NCBI RefSeq assembly: GCF_932526225.1
Contig: NC_064047.1
Span: 6,573,501-6,633,500 of the forward strand
Direction of reading: 5' to 3'
Length of the DNA: 60,000 bases
Source: Nematostella vectensis
Taxonomy: Eukaryota > Cnidaria > Anthozoa > Actiniaria > Edwardsiidae
Part shown: positions 1-12,509 of the stretch, piece by piece
Layout of the letters: each line of letters opens with the position of its first letter
Position numbering within the stretch: position 1 is the stretch's first letter
Made by a program: the position numbers and the translations under genes
Notes under the pieces: generated by a model
Seen by the model: only the letters and a program-made list of their open reading frames with translations
Databases searched by the model: none
Told to the model about the DNA's origin: nothing

Positions 1-33
1 CTCTACTCAGGGCTTCTGTCAATAGCAGGGGCC

Positions 34-330
34 AGGCCCGTACCCAGGGGGGAGGGGGGGGGGTTCAGGTAGCCCACAACGGCCGAAGATCCAATTTCGG
101 TTCTCAATAGACGTGCTTTTTGTAGACAAAACTATAAAGCATAAGCTAGATCACTCTGGTATGTAGTCAAATCCGACAATAAGCGTCCCGTGGAGATACT
201 GCAGAGGCATAAAGAAATCCTTTTTTGTTTTTTCGAGGGTGGTCAGATTTTTATCAGAAAATTAGGTCCACTTTTTAGGATTTCGCACACCCCCCCCCCC
301 CCCCCAAAAAAAAAAATCCTGGGTACGGGC
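34..330. mobile_element. MITE-like element with GCCCGTACCCAGG termini
   Basis: Inverted ends GCCCGTACCCAGG (near 37-49) and CCTGGGTACGGGC (318-330) enclose about 270 bp, with a G-run just inside the left end and a long C-run plus A-run just inside the right end. There is no ORF. I could not settle a target-site duplication. Non-autonomous DNA transposon is inferred from structure alone. Confidence 0.55.
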
Positions 331-1561
331 ATGGGGGCTTTGAGTTTTTGATAGGTCAACCTTGAGTAACCACGTTTTCTTAGTACCAAAAGTCCTATCC
401 ACTGCTACTTTTGTCTTTTAAGCGGTCAAACGAAATTCTTCATTCGATCTAGGAACCCTCTTTTTGAGGCTAAGGAAAGCATTTACAAGATCTGATAATT
501 CTCCACCTGTTTCAGTGTCTATAAAAGTGAAATATAGGCCAGCTTTCCAAATAAGATAATTACGAATTTAAATAGGTTTCAAAAGTTTTAAAATATTTAC
601 AATCTAACTTTGTATAGCGTCAAGACTACAATTGTTTCTCCCAATTTATTCATCCACCTCTGTTTTCACAGATTTTAATTAAAAGCTAAATTGTTGTTGG
701 TGCATTGGAATAGTTAACATGGTAACGACAGTGATGAGTATGTTCCGATAGTTAACTATTCAGAGATTCGAAATGTAATCATGAGTGAAGTAGTTAATTA
801 TCGCCAAGAAAACTAAAACGCCTAGTTAGTTTTAGTTGAACATCAAACAAGCATGTTTGGACAATTGGTAAGTTATTTAACTAGTCCATATATTGGTATT
901 TTTTATATTAGAATGATGAATGGTTTTGCCTCTGCTTTTTGTATCTAATGATGAAGGTTATGAAGTTTGCTTTGGGTGAAAGATAGGCATAATTAGCCTT
1001 TTTACCGCTAGCGATGCATTGATTTGTTGCAGAAAATCAAATAAAACAGTTCTTGAGATCAGTGATCAATGTTGATATAGTGATATATTCGGCAACAATT
1101 TGCAAACTGATTTTCAGCTGCGGCCATTTAAGTGGAGAAATTCACGTTTTACCTCTTATCAGAGAGATAACAAAGTATTCAAAGAATCCAATATCCTTTC
1201 CAAGAAGTAAAAAAAAAATTCAAAGGAACACGATAAGACCTTTCAAAGGCAAAATTCAGAGAAAATATTCGATTTGGCTAAAAAAATAGGAATATGTTTT
1301 TAAGCTTTGGTAGTAGTTTTTAAAATAAAGAAACGATGAAATCAAAGTGAAATGTATACGCATAATAAGAATATTGAATTACCATGGCTGTTGTTATTAG
1401 TTGTGATTTCATGTTTACAGATTAATGCTTTAATTTTGTATCTTTGATAAAGACTCAGATTTGGAAATATTCATATATTTTTGATTCCGCGCTTAATTTA
1501 ATGAATCCCACCGAGAATAGCTTATGCTATATGAGCGTTTTGGGAACCATGTAGGGTACTT

Positions 1562-1840
1562 TCGAATCCGTTGTATCGCGACGCCGCATTTTCAAAACAT
1601 CGATTTGTTTTTGACTTTTGGGATTTTCTGTTCCGTCAAATTATTCTAAGCCAATAAAATTAGTGCCATCTCTCGCCTAGTGCAGTTGCCTGGCTTTCTG
1701 TCGCGACACTGTCTGGTTTTCTTCCAGAGGATAGCCTGGGAAGTGCACAAAGCGAGACTCTGATTGGCTCAGAATGGTTTTACTGAGGGAACAGAAAACC
1801 AAAACAAATCGTGTTTTGAAAACGCTGGTCGCGATTCGAC
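1562..1840. mobile_element. Foldback MITE (TCGAATCCGTTGTATCGCGAC family), copy in unit 1
   Basis: The left end reads TCGAATCCGTTGTATCGCGAC and the right end, inverted, gives a diverged match (GTCGCGATTCGAC on the + strand). The arms remain complementary for more than 100 bp, for example TTTTCTGTTCC against GGAACAGAAAA and TCTAAGCCAAT against ATTGGCTCAGA. The same element occurs alone at 40415-40686, so it is a dispersed family. No ORF. Confidence 0.75.
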
Positions 1841-2346
1841 AGTAATGTTTGGCGACTGGTTTGGTACCTCGCCATTAGTTTTTTGTTATTTTATTCGCTG
1901 TGTCTACTTGCACGGCTTCCGGTAAAGGAGGAAAAAAAAAACTAGCTACACGGCTGTCTCAAGTTTTCTCGATTTTTAGCCTAAATAACAAGTTTCTGGC
2001 TTTAAAACACTTCCACGATTATTTAGAACAACCAAGCGACGATTTTAAGCCTGAAAAGCTATGCAACAAGCGGCCCGGAAATGCTCGGCAAAGTATGAAC
2101 GAAGTGTGGAGTTCGACACCGTTTTTTCGCCATAACAGCTGTGCAAGGAGAAAAAAAGTAGATGCACTTCCCTTTTTTCTTTTTGCCATTAAGCCAAAAT
2201 GAAAAGTTTTGACTTTAAAAACCTCCCACCTGGCTTTCTTCAGGTTGCCTAGCCCATTTTCGGTCATCGGATTCTAATGCGAACAAGGTTTCTTGAGGAT
2301 TTTCGAGGTGCCCGGATACTTTTTGTAAGCTTTTTGCCGCAGGAAA

Positions 2347-3483
2347 ATGGGACTTTGCATAGTTCTTACACTTTTTTTTTTCGCTAGCTCATCACATGCA
2401 TACGAGGCCTTGTTGCTCTACTGAGTATACAATATCACATGGCCAGCGGTTGCACAAACTGTATGACGTCAATACCACGGACGTCTCTGATTGGTCACGA
2501 ATTCATGACGTTGCCCAATACGGATATTCATCAGTGTTACCAGCGCTGCAAGAGAGAGATTCTGTGCCAGAGCCTGAACTACCTTCTGAGTAGCAACACA
2601 TGCTACTTGAATACAAAGATTATCGGCGAGAAACCGGAAGATGAAGTAAAGAACATGGATGCCACTTATTTTGAGAACCCTAAAAGAGGTAAATGGAAAC
2701 AAAATAGAAATAAAAAATACAAATACAAACTTCCTGAACAAAATACTACATAATAAAATAGATCCCTAACGCTAAAATAACGCCACCGCTATTCGAGGAT
2801 GGTATCTTCCCGAGGACAAAACAACAAGCTGAGATACGTAATTGCGCTCGCGAAAGTAAACTATTTTCTGCATTACGTTTCAATGGATACCCTCGACCCA
2901 CTTCATCGCAGTGTACCCAAAACGGTACTCAACTAAGTGTATGAGATAGAAACCTCCGTTTTAAAAAAAAAATGGAGGTTAAACGACGTTTAGGCCAAAA
3001 CATATTCAAAAGCCATCAGGTCAGTACGAACGGGGCCAGTTCACTTGCGAGACGCTCCCCTCCCTCCCTAAAAAGGCCTAGGTAATATAACTTTTACTAT
3101 GATTATCTTTTTCAGCACCAGCACCATCTGAATGCATCGACTACACAGTTTTGTCGGAGCCCGATCGTAACATCAACTACGTCAACACGGACGACAAGTG
3201 TGACAATTCACTAGGAACGAAGTGGTATCGATTCACCGGCGACGGCGGTACGATGCTCCCTACCTACGAAGTGCCGAGGCTGCGTTGTAACTCGAGAGCT
3301 AGTGGCTACATGAATGGCACTCACCCCTCCCTAGAGGAAGGAATTGTGTCGCGCAAAGTTTGTTTTCGCGAGTTTAACGACCCATGTAGATCGATTAATA
3401 TTCGAGTAAGGAATTGTGGACCGTTTTATGTTTATGAGCTCGTGAGCTCAGTAACCTGTTTTGCACGATATTGTACGGTCTGA
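2347..3483 (+). CDS. PAN/apple + D8C domain secreted protein, copy 1 (signal frame out of register)
   Basis: Two exons are visible. Exon 1 ends at 2688 before a GTAAAT donor; exon 2 runs 3116-3483 after a TTTTTCAG acceptor, and both sides agree on phase 1. Exon 1 encodes a PAN/apple-type segment (GHEFMTLPNTDIHQCYQRC, then LCQSLNYLLSSNTCYLN and ATYFENP). Exon 2 encodes a D8C domain, the cysteine-rich module of uromodulin and GP2, with WYRFTGDGGTMLPT, HPSLEEGIVSRKVCF and IRVRNCGPFYVYEL, ending in RYCTV. An ATG at 2347 in strong Kozak context opens a good signal peptide (MGLCIVLTLFFFASSSHA), but its frame stops after seven more residues and differs from the PAN frame. Either exon 1 is frameshifted, or it starts after the T-run and CTAG at 2387 with an upstream exon. 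Likely a small extracellular lectin- or mucus-type protein; function unknown. Confidence 0.75.
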
Positions 3484-6075
3484 AGCCCCGCAGCCACGTG
3501 TAGCCACTGACTCGCAAATGCAGAGGAATTAGTACGTATTGTGTACAAGAAAATCTAGTTCTTAAAGTTCGTTGCGAGCATCGGAAGCCGACGAACGCTT
3601 TTGATCTATACTTTCAATTCACGGGAAACCGATCCTTCATAACCCATAGACGAAGAATGGCTTTCAAAACGAAGACAAAGAATATCCACTTAGCAAAACA
3701 GCAACATTAGGAAGATGCTTGAATATTTTGATTTGAAGAGAGAGTCTTCAAAGTGATGGATGGATAGTGGAAACGTTAACACGATTGCAGACTCTGTCAA
3801 AATTAATGTATTCAAATTTATTAAAATGACGTCAGGGAACGCGATTATCGCCGGCGTTGCGTAGACGCTACGAGAGTATATTTTCGCGAGTCAGCGGCTG
3901 CACGTAGGCTAAACGATGAGAAAAACGGAACGACTTGGAAACGCTCTCCAGAGTGGAACAATTTGAAAACAATACCCTTTCGGTGCCGTGTGTACGCGCG
4001 AACTTTTCGAAATGGAAAACGTAATTCATGCAATGTAAACAAGCAAAATAGCGGGAAAACGCATGCGCTGTAGAGTTTTTTTTATGTTTTCGTATCGTTT
4101 CTATGATTTCGTGAAAAAAGCGACGTGTGTTCAAATGGGTGCGTTGTCAAACTAAAACGGATACAGGGGGACGGGGTCTCACATTGCTGGACCAAAAATG
4201 CTTGTGCTGCCTTTGAGAGAGTTGTGAGGCAGTTAATTAACATTTCTCCAGCTGTATAATAGTCAACCGTGCAACAAGGCGGTGCCAGAAATGGTGGCCG
4301 TGACTGGCGCTCGAAACACTAACAAATCACCCGAGATATTATAGGTCTGAGAAATGATGTGGATATTATAGGTCTGAGAAATGATGTTGATTAGACAGGG
4401 ATTAATTATTGCAATGCATGACTTCTGTAAAACTTTAGTGTTGACTTTTAAATAAAGACAAAGGTTACAAGTCGCCGCTAGTTCACCCCACTATAAAATT
4501 TCCCCTTGAAGACTTCTTGGTAGTTATTTTAATCATTCCGCGTGTTTTTTTTTCTTTTTTTTTTTTTAGATTGCCAATAACACTAAACAACATGAATATA
4601 TAAGCGCCTCCCCCCTCCCCCCAACTGAATCACATGTTTCAAAATATATAGCGGCAGCAGAGGGTGGTGTTCCTCCCAAGTGTGGAGTATTTTCAACCTT
4701 CCTGCCTCCACCACTTCCTCTCCCGTATCGTATATTTCCTTATATCGAGAACATACTAACATTCTTAATAGCGCATATAAAATACCTTAGTGTTAACCCT
4801 GTGTATAGGGGAGGCCAATACTGCCTAGCTAGCCACCTGAATGCTTGAAAGGGAGCAATGAGCCTCCAGAGGAGTAAAGCGCGGCAGGGGCCTCCCTAAG
4901 TCACCTAGTTGTTTATAAACAGGGCTTCGTGTGTTAAAACTTCCCATTTGTATCAAAGATGTTTTAATGAGTTTATGGATAGTTTCTCTGAAGCATTTAC
5001 AAGATCTGATAATTCTCCACCTGTTTCAGTGTCTATAAAAGTGAAATATAGGCCAGCTTTCCAAATAAGATAATTACGAATTTAAATAGGTTTCAAAAGT
5101 TTTAAAATATTTACAATCTAACTTTGTATAGCGTCAAGACTACAATTGTTTCTCCCAATTTATTCATCCACCTCTGTTTTCACAGATTTTAATTAAAAGC
5201 TAAATTGTTGTTGGTGCATTGGAATAGTTAACATGGTAACGACAGTGATGAGTATGTTCCGATAGTTAACTATTCAGAGATTCGAAATGTAATCATGAGT
5301 GAAGTAGTTAATTATCGCCAAGAAAACTAAAACGCCTAGTTAGTTTTAGTTGAACATCAAACAAGCATGTTTGGACAATTGGTAAGTTATTTAACTAGTC
5401 CATATATTGGTATTTTTTATATTAGAATGATGAATGGTTTTGCCTCTGCTTTTTGTATCTAATGATGAAGGTTATGAAGTTTGCTTTGGGTGAAAGATAG
5501 GCATAATTAGCCTTTTTACCGCTAGCGATGCATTGATTTGTTGCAGAAAATCAAATAAAACAGTTCTTGAGATCAGTGATCAATGTTGATATAGTGATAT
5601 ATTCGGCAACAATTTGCAAACTGATTTTCAGCTGCGGCCATTTAAGTGGAGAAATTCACGTTTTACCTCTTATCAGAGAGATAACAAAGTATTCAAAGAA
5701 TCCAATATCCTTTCCAAGAAGTAAAAAAAAAATTCAAAGGAACACGATAAGACCTTTCAAAGGCAAAATTCAGAGAAAATATTCGATTTGGCTAAAAAAA
5801 TAGGAATATGTTTTTAAGCTTTGGTAGTAGTTTTTAAAATAAAGAAACGATGAAATCAAAGTGAAATGTATACGCATAATAAGAATATTGAATTACCATG
5901 GCTGTTGTTATTAGTTGTGATTTCATGTTTACAGATTAATGCTTTAATTTTGTATCTTTGATAAAGACTCAGATTTGGAAATATTCATATATTTTTGATT
6001 CCGCGCTTAATTTAATGAATCCCACCGAGAATAGCTTATGCTATATGAGCGTTTTGGGAACCATGTAGGGTACTT

Positions 6076-6354
6076 TCGAATCCGTTGTATCGCGACGCCG
6101 CATTTTCAAAACATCGATTTGTTTTTGACTTTTGGGATTTTCTGTTCCGTCAAATTATTCTAAGCCAATAAAATTAGTGCCATCTCTCGCCTAGTGCAGT
6201 TGCCTGGCTTTCTGTCGCGACACTGTCTGGTTTTCTTCCAGAGGATAGCCTGGGAAGTGCACAAAGCGAGACTCTGATTGGCTCAGAATGGTTTTACTGA
6301 GGGAACAGAAAACCAAAACAAATCGTGTTTTGAAAACGCTGGTCGCGATTCGAC
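6076..6354. mobile_element. Foldback MITE (TCGAATCCGTTGTATCGCGAC family), copy in unit 2
   Basis: It sits at the same offset in the unit as the copy at 1562-1840 and is identical by eye, so it was amplified with the unit and not inserted again. Confidence 0.75.
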
Positions 6355-6860
6355 AGTAATGTTTGGCGACTGGTTTGGTACCTCGCCATTAGTTTTTTGT
6401 TATTTTATTCGCTGTGTCTACTTGCACGGCTTCCGGTAAAGGAGGAAAAAAAAAACTAGCTACACGGCTGTCTCAAGTTTTCTCGATTTTTAGCCTAAAT
6501 AACAAGTTTCTGGCTTTAAAACACTTCCACGATTATTTAGAACAACCAAGCGACGATTTTAAGCCTGAAAAGCTATGCAACAAGCGGCCCGGAAATGCTC
6601 GGCAAAGTATGAACGAAGTGTGGAGTTCGACACCGTTTTTTCGCCATAACAGCTGTGCAAGGAGAAAAAAAGTAGATGCACTTCCCTTTTTTCTTTTTGC
6701 CATTAAGCCAAAATGAAAAGTTTTGACTTTAAAAACCTCCCACCTGGCTTTCTTCAGGTTGCCTAGCCCATTTTCGGTCATCGGATTCTAATGCGAACAA
6801 GGTTTCTTGAGGATTTTCGAGGTGCCCGGATACTTTTTGTAAGCTTTTTGCCGCAGGAAA

Positions 6861-7996
6861 ATGGGACTTTGCATAGTTCTTACACTTTTTTTTTTCGCTA
6901 GCTCATCACATGCATACGAGGCCTTGTTGCTCTACTGAGTATACAATATCACATGGCCAGCGGTTGCACAAACTGTATGACGTCAATACCACGGACGTCT
7001 CTGATTGGTCACGAATTCATGACGTTGCCCAATACGGATATTCATCAGTGTTACCAGCGCTGCAAGAGAGAGATTCTGTGCCAGAGCCTGAACTACCTTC
7101 TGAGTAGCAACACATGCTACTTGAATACAAAGATTATCGGCGAGAAACCGGAAGATGAAGTAAAGAACATGGATGCCACTTATTTTGAGAACCCTAAAAG
7201 AGGTAAATGGAAACAAAATAGAAATAAAAAATACAAATACAAACTTCCTGAACAAAATACTACATAATAAAATAGATCCCTAACGCTAAAATAACGCCAC
7301 CGCTATTCGAGGATGGTATCTTCCCGAGGACAAAACAACAAGCTGAGATACGTAATTGCGCTCGCGAAAGTAAACTATTTTCTGCATTACGTTTCAATGG
7401 ATACCCTCGACCCACTTCATCGCAGTGTACCCAAAACGGTACTCAACTAAGTGTATGAGATAGAAACCTCCGTTTTAAAAAAAAATGGAGGTTAAACGAC
7501 GTTTAGGCCAAAACATATTCAAAAGCCATCAGGTCAGTACGAACGGGGCCAGTTCACTTGCGAGACGCTCCCCTCCCTCCCTAAAAAGGCCTAGGTAATA
7601 TAACTTTTACTATGATTATCTTTTTCAGCACCAGCACCATCTGAATGCATCGACTACACAGTTTTATCGGAGCCCGATCGTAACATCAACTACGTCAACA
7701 CGGACGACAAGTGTGACAATTCACTAGGAACGAAGTGGTATCGATTCACCGGCGACGGCGGTACGATGCTCCCTACCTACGAAGTGCCGAGGCTGCGTTG
7801 TAACTCGAGAGCTAGTGGCTACATGAATGGCACTCACCCCTCCCTAGAGGAAGGAATTGTGTCGCGCAAAGTTTGTTTTCGCGAGTTTAACGACCCATGT
7901 AGATCGATTAATATTCGAGTAAGGAATTGTGGACCGTTTTATGTTTATGAGCTCGTGAGCTCAGTAACCTGTTTTGCACGATATTGTACGGTCTGA
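6861..7996 (+). CDS. PAN/apple + D8C domain secreted protein, copy 2
   Basis: Exon 1 ends at 7202 (GTAAAT donor) and exon 2 is 7629-7996, joined in phase 1 as in copy 1. The D8C exon is identical to copy 1 at the protein level; the one difference noted is a synonymous TTA/TTG leucine before SEPD. The signal peptide ATG (6861) is again in a different frame from the PAN segment, so the mismatch predates the duplication or was spread by conversion. No polyadenylation hexamer is close to the stop; the first clear AATAAA is about 1 kb downstream. Confidence 0.75.
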
Positions 7997-10588
7997 AGCC
8001 CCGCAGCCACGTGTAGCCACTGACTCGCAAATGCAGAGGAATTAGTACGTATTGTGTACAAGAAAATCTAGTTCTTAAAGTTCGTTGCGAGCATCGGAAG
8101 CCGACGAACGCTTTTGATCTATACTTTCAATTCACGGGAAACCGATCCTTCATAACCCATAGACGAAGAATGGCTTTCAAAACGAAGACAAAGAATATCC
8201 ACTTAGCAAAACAGCAACATTAGGAAGATGCTTGAATATTTTGATTTGAAGAGAGAGTCTTCAAAGTGATGGATGGATAGTGGAAACGTTAACACGATTG
8301 CAGACTCTGTCAAAATTAATGTATTCAAATTTATTAAAATGACGTCAGGGAACGCGATTATCGCCGGCGTTGCGTAGACGCTACGAGAGTATATTTTCGC
8401 GAGTCAGCGGCTGCACGTAGGCTAAACGATGAGAAAAACGGAACGACTTGGAAACGCTCTCCAGAGTGGAACAATTTGAAAACAATACCCTTTCGGTGCC
8501 GTGTGTACGCGCGAACTTTTCGAAATGGAAAACGTAATTCATGCAATGTAAACAAGCAAAATAGCGGGAAAACGCATGCGCTGTAGAGTTTTTTTTATGT
8601 TTTCGTATCGTTTCTATGATTTCGTGAAAAAAGCGACGTGTGTTCAAATGGGTGCGTTGTCAAACTAAAACGGATACAGGGGGACGGGGTCTCACATTGC
8701 TGGACCAAAAATGCTTGTGCTGCCTTTGAGAGAGTTGTGAGGCAGTTAATTAACATTTCTCCAGCTGTATAATAGTCAACCGTGCAACAAGGCGGTGCCA
8801 GAAATGGTGGCCGTGACTGGCGCTCGAAACACTAACAAATCACCCGAGATATTATAGGTCTGAGAAATGATGTGGATATTATAGGTCTGAGAAATGATGT
8901 TGATTAGACAGGGATTAATTATTGCAATGCATGACTTCTGTAAAACTTTAGTGTTGACTTTTAAATAAAGACAAAGGTTACAAGTCGCCGCTAGTTCACC
9001 CCACTATAAAATTTCCCCTTGAAGACTTCTTGGTAGTTATTTTAATCATTCCGCGTGTTTTTTTTTCTTTTTTTTTTTTTAGATTGCCAATAACACTAAA
9101 CAACATGAATATATAAGCGCCTCCCCCCTCCCCCCAACTGAATCACATGTTTCAAAATATATAGCGGCAGCAGAGGGTGGTGTTCCTCCCAAGTGTGGAG
9201 TATTTTCAACCTTCCTGCCTCCACCACTTCCTCTCCCGTATCGTATATTTCCTTATATCGAGAACATACTAACATTCTTAATAGCGCATATAAAATACCT
9301 TAGTGTTAACCCTGTGTATAGGGGAGGCCAATACTGCCTAGCTAGCCACCTGAATGCTTGAAAGGGAGCAATGAGCCTCCAGAGGAGTAAAGCGCGGCAG
9401 GGGCCTCCCTAAGTCACCTAGTTGTTTATAAACAGGGCTTCGTGTGTTAAAACTTCCCATTTGTATCAAAGATGTTTTAATGAGTTTATGGATAGTTTCT
9501 CTGAAGCATTTACAAGATCTGATAATTCTCCACCTGTTTCAGTGTCTATAAAAGTGAAATATAGGCCAGCTTTCCAAATAAGATAATTACGAATTTAAAT
9601 AGGTTTCAAAAGTTTTAAAATATTTACAATCTAACTTTGTATAGCGTCAAGACTACAATTGTTTCTCCCAATTTATTCATCCACCTCTGTTTTCACAGAT
9701 TTTAATTAAAAGCTAAATTGTTGTTGGTGCATTGGAATAGTTAACATGGTAACGACAGTGATGAGTATGTTCCGATAGTTAACTATTCAGAGATTCGAAA
9801 TGTAATCATGAGTGAAGTAGTTAATTATCGCCAAGAAAACTAAAACGCCTAGTTAGTTTTAGTTGAACATCAAACAAGCATGTTTGGACAATTGGTAAGT
9901 TATTTAACTAGTCCATATATTGGTATTTTTTATATTAGAATGATGAATGGTTTTGCCTCTGCTTTTTGTATCTAATGATGAAGGTTATGAAGTTTGCTTT
10001 GGGTGAAAGATAGGCATAATTAGCCTTTTTACCGCTAGCGATGCATTGATTTGTTGCAGAAAATCAAATAAAACAGTTCTTGAGATCAGTGATCAATGTT
10101 GATATAGTGATATATTCGGCAACAATTTGCAAACTGATTTTCAGCTGCGGCCATTTAAGTGGAGAAATTCACGTTTTACCTCTTATCAGAGAGATAACAA
10201 AGTATTCAAAGAATCCAATATCCTTTCCAAGAAGTAAAAAAAAATTTCAAAGGAACACGATAAGACCTTTCAAAGGCAAAATTCAGAGAAAATATTCGAT
10301 TTGGCTAAAAAAATAGGAATATGTTTTTAAGCTTTGGTAGTAGTTTTTAAAATAAAGAAACGATGAAATCAAAGTGAAATGTATACGCATAATAAGAATC
10401 TTGAATTACCATGGCTGTTGTTATTAGTTGTGATTTCATGTTTACAGATTAATGCTTTAATTTTGTATCTTTGATAAAGACTCAGATTTGGAAATATTCA
10501 TATATTTTTGATTCCGCGCTTAATTTAATGAATCCCACCGAGAATAGCTTATGCTATATGAGCGTTTTGGGAACCATGTAGGGTACTT

Positions 10589-10867
10589 TCGAATCCGTTG
10601 TATCGCGACGCCGCATTTTCAAAACATCGATTTGTTTTTGACTTTTGGGATTTTCTGTTCCGTCAAATTATTCTAAGCCAATAAAATTAGTGCCATCTCT
10701 CGCCTAGTGCAGTTGCCTGGCTTTCTGTCGCGACACTGTCTGGTTTTCTTCCAGAGGATAGCCTGGGAAGTGCACAAAGCGAGACTCTGATTGGCTCAGA
10801 ATGGTTTTACTGAGGGAACAGAAAACCAAAACAAATCGTGTTTTGAAAACGCTGGTCGCGATTCGAC
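10589..10867. mobile_element. Foldback MITE (TCGAATCCGTTGTATCGCGAC family), copy in unit 3
   Basis: Same offset and sequence as the copies in units 1 and 2; carried along with the tandem amplification. Confidence 0.75.
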
Positions 10868-11373
10868 AGTAATGTTTGGCGACTGGTTTGGTACCTCGCC
10901 ATTAGTTTTTTGTTATTTTATTCGCTGTGTCTACTTGCACGGCTTCCGGTAAAGGAGGAAAAAAAAAACTAGCTACACGGCTGTCTCAAGTTTTCTCGAT
11001 TTTTAGCCTAAATAACAAGTTTCTGGCTTTAAAACACTTCCACGATTATTTAGAACAACCAAGCGACGATTTTAAGCCTGAAAAGCTATGCAACAAGCGG
11101 CCCGGAAATGCTCGGCAAAGTATGAACGAAGTGTGGAGTTCGACACCGTTTTTTCGCCATAACAGCTGTGCAAGGAGAAAAAAAGTAGATGCACTTCCCT
11201 TTTTTCTTTTTGCCATTAAGCCAAAATGAAAAGTTTTGACTTTAAAAACCTCCCACCTGGCTTTCTTCAGGTTGCCTAGCCCATTTTCGGTCATCGGATT
11301 CTAATGCGAACAAGGTTTCTTGAGGATTTTCGAGGTGCCCGGATACTTTTTGTAAGCTTTTTGCCGCAGGAAA

Positions 11374-12509
11374 ATGGGACTTTGCATAGTTCTTACACTT
11401 TTTTTTTTCGCTAGCTCATCACATGCATACGAGGCCTTGTTGCTCTACTGAGTATACAATATCACATGGCCAGCGGTTGCACAAACTGTATGACGTCAAT
11501 ACCACGGACGTCTCTGATTGGTCACGAATTCATGACGTTGCCCAATACGGATATTCATCAGTGTTACCAGCGCTGCAAGAGAGAGATTCTGTGCCAGAGC
11601 CTGAACTACCTTCTGAGTAGCAACACATGCTACTTGAATACAAAGATTATCGGCGAGAAACCGGAAGATGAAGTAAAGAACATGGATGCCACTTATTTTG
11701 AGAACCCTAAAAGAGGTAAATGGAAACAAAATAGAAATAAAAAATACAAATACAAACTTCCTGAACAAAATACTACATAATAAAATAGATCCCTAACGCT
11801 AAAATAACGCCACCGCTATTCGAGGATGGTATCTTCCCGAGGACAAAACAACAAGCTGAGATACGTAATTGCGCTCGCGAAAGTAAACTATTTTCTGCAT
11901 TACGTTTCAATGGATACCCTCGACCCACTTCATCGCAGTGTACCCAAAACGGTACTCAACTAAGTGTATGAGATAGAAACCTCCGTTTTAAAAAAAAATG
12001 GAGGTTAAACGACGTTTAGGCCAAAACATATTCAAAAGCCATCAGGTCAGTACGAACGGGGCCAGTTCACTTGCGAGACGCTCCCCTCCCTCCCTAAAAA
12101 GGCCTAGGTAATATAACTTTTACTATGATTATCTTTTTCAGCACCAGCACCATCTGAATGCATCGACTACACAGTTTTGTCGGAGCCCGATCGTAACATC
12201 AACTACGTCAACACGGACGACAAGTGTGACAATTCACTAGGAACGAAGTGGTATCGATTCACCGGCGACGGCGGTACGATGCTCCCTACCTACGAAGTGC
12301 CGAGGCTGCGTTGTAACTCGAGAGCTAGTGGCTACATGAATGGCACTCACCCCTCCCTAGAGGAAGGAATTGTGTCGCGCAAAGTTTGTTTTCGCGAGTT
12401 TATCGACCCATGCAGATCGATTAATATTCGAGTAAGGAATTGTGGACCGTATTATGTTTATGAGCTCGTGAGCTCAGTAACCTGTTTTGCACGATATTGT
12501 ACGGTCTGA
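11374..12509 (+). CDS. PAN/apple + D8C domain secreted protein, copy 3 (variant D8C)
   Basis: Exon 1 ends at 11715 and exon 2 is 12142-12509, phase 1. The D8C exon differs from copies 1 and 2 at two residues: REFIDPC in place of REFNDPC, and GPYYVYEL in place of GPFYVYEL. All D8C cysteines are kept. The signal/PAN frame mismatch is the same. It is the rightmost copy and its downstream flank is unique, so its 3' end may keep the ancestral arrangement. Confidence 0.75.

Larger units (their letters stand above)
477..4990 (+). repeat. Tandem unit 1 of 3 (4,514 bp) carrying a PAN-D8C gene
   Basis: The unit starts at the sequence AAGCATTTACAAGATCTG and runs to the base before the same sequence recurs at 4991. 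Units 1 and 2 are almost identical over their whole length; differences include one base in the A-run near 2970 and G/A at the codon before the second-exon SEPD motif. The last ~400 bp (4589-4990) is a spacer present after units 1 and 2 but absent after unit 3. Near-identity suggests recent duplication, gene conversion, or an assembly artefact. Confidence 0.95.
4991..9503 (+). repeat. Tandem unit 2 of 3 (4,513 bp)
   Basis: It begins at the second occurrence of AAGCATTTACAAGATCTG and is one base shorter than unit 1 because of an A-run in the gene's intron. It includes the ~400-bp spacer at its end (9102-9503). Apart from a handful of substitutions it matches unit 1 throughout, including the 3' flank where unit 3 diverges, so units 1 and 2 are the youngest pair. 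Confidence 0.95.

Noticed and set aside
1053-1289. 78-codon ORF repeated in all three tandem units
   Set aside because: It begins at a non-ATG codon, lies in AT-rich flanking sequence and has no motif. Its repetition only reflects the tandem unit.
1900-2202. 100-codon ORF upstream of the PAN exon, in all units
   Set aside because: No ATG start and no domain. An upstream exon here is possible but the frame gives nothing recognisable.
4163-4190. Second half of a hairpin MITE in the tandem units
   Set aside because: Only one end resembling the 14045-14160 hairpin is present, so an element boundary cannot be drawn.
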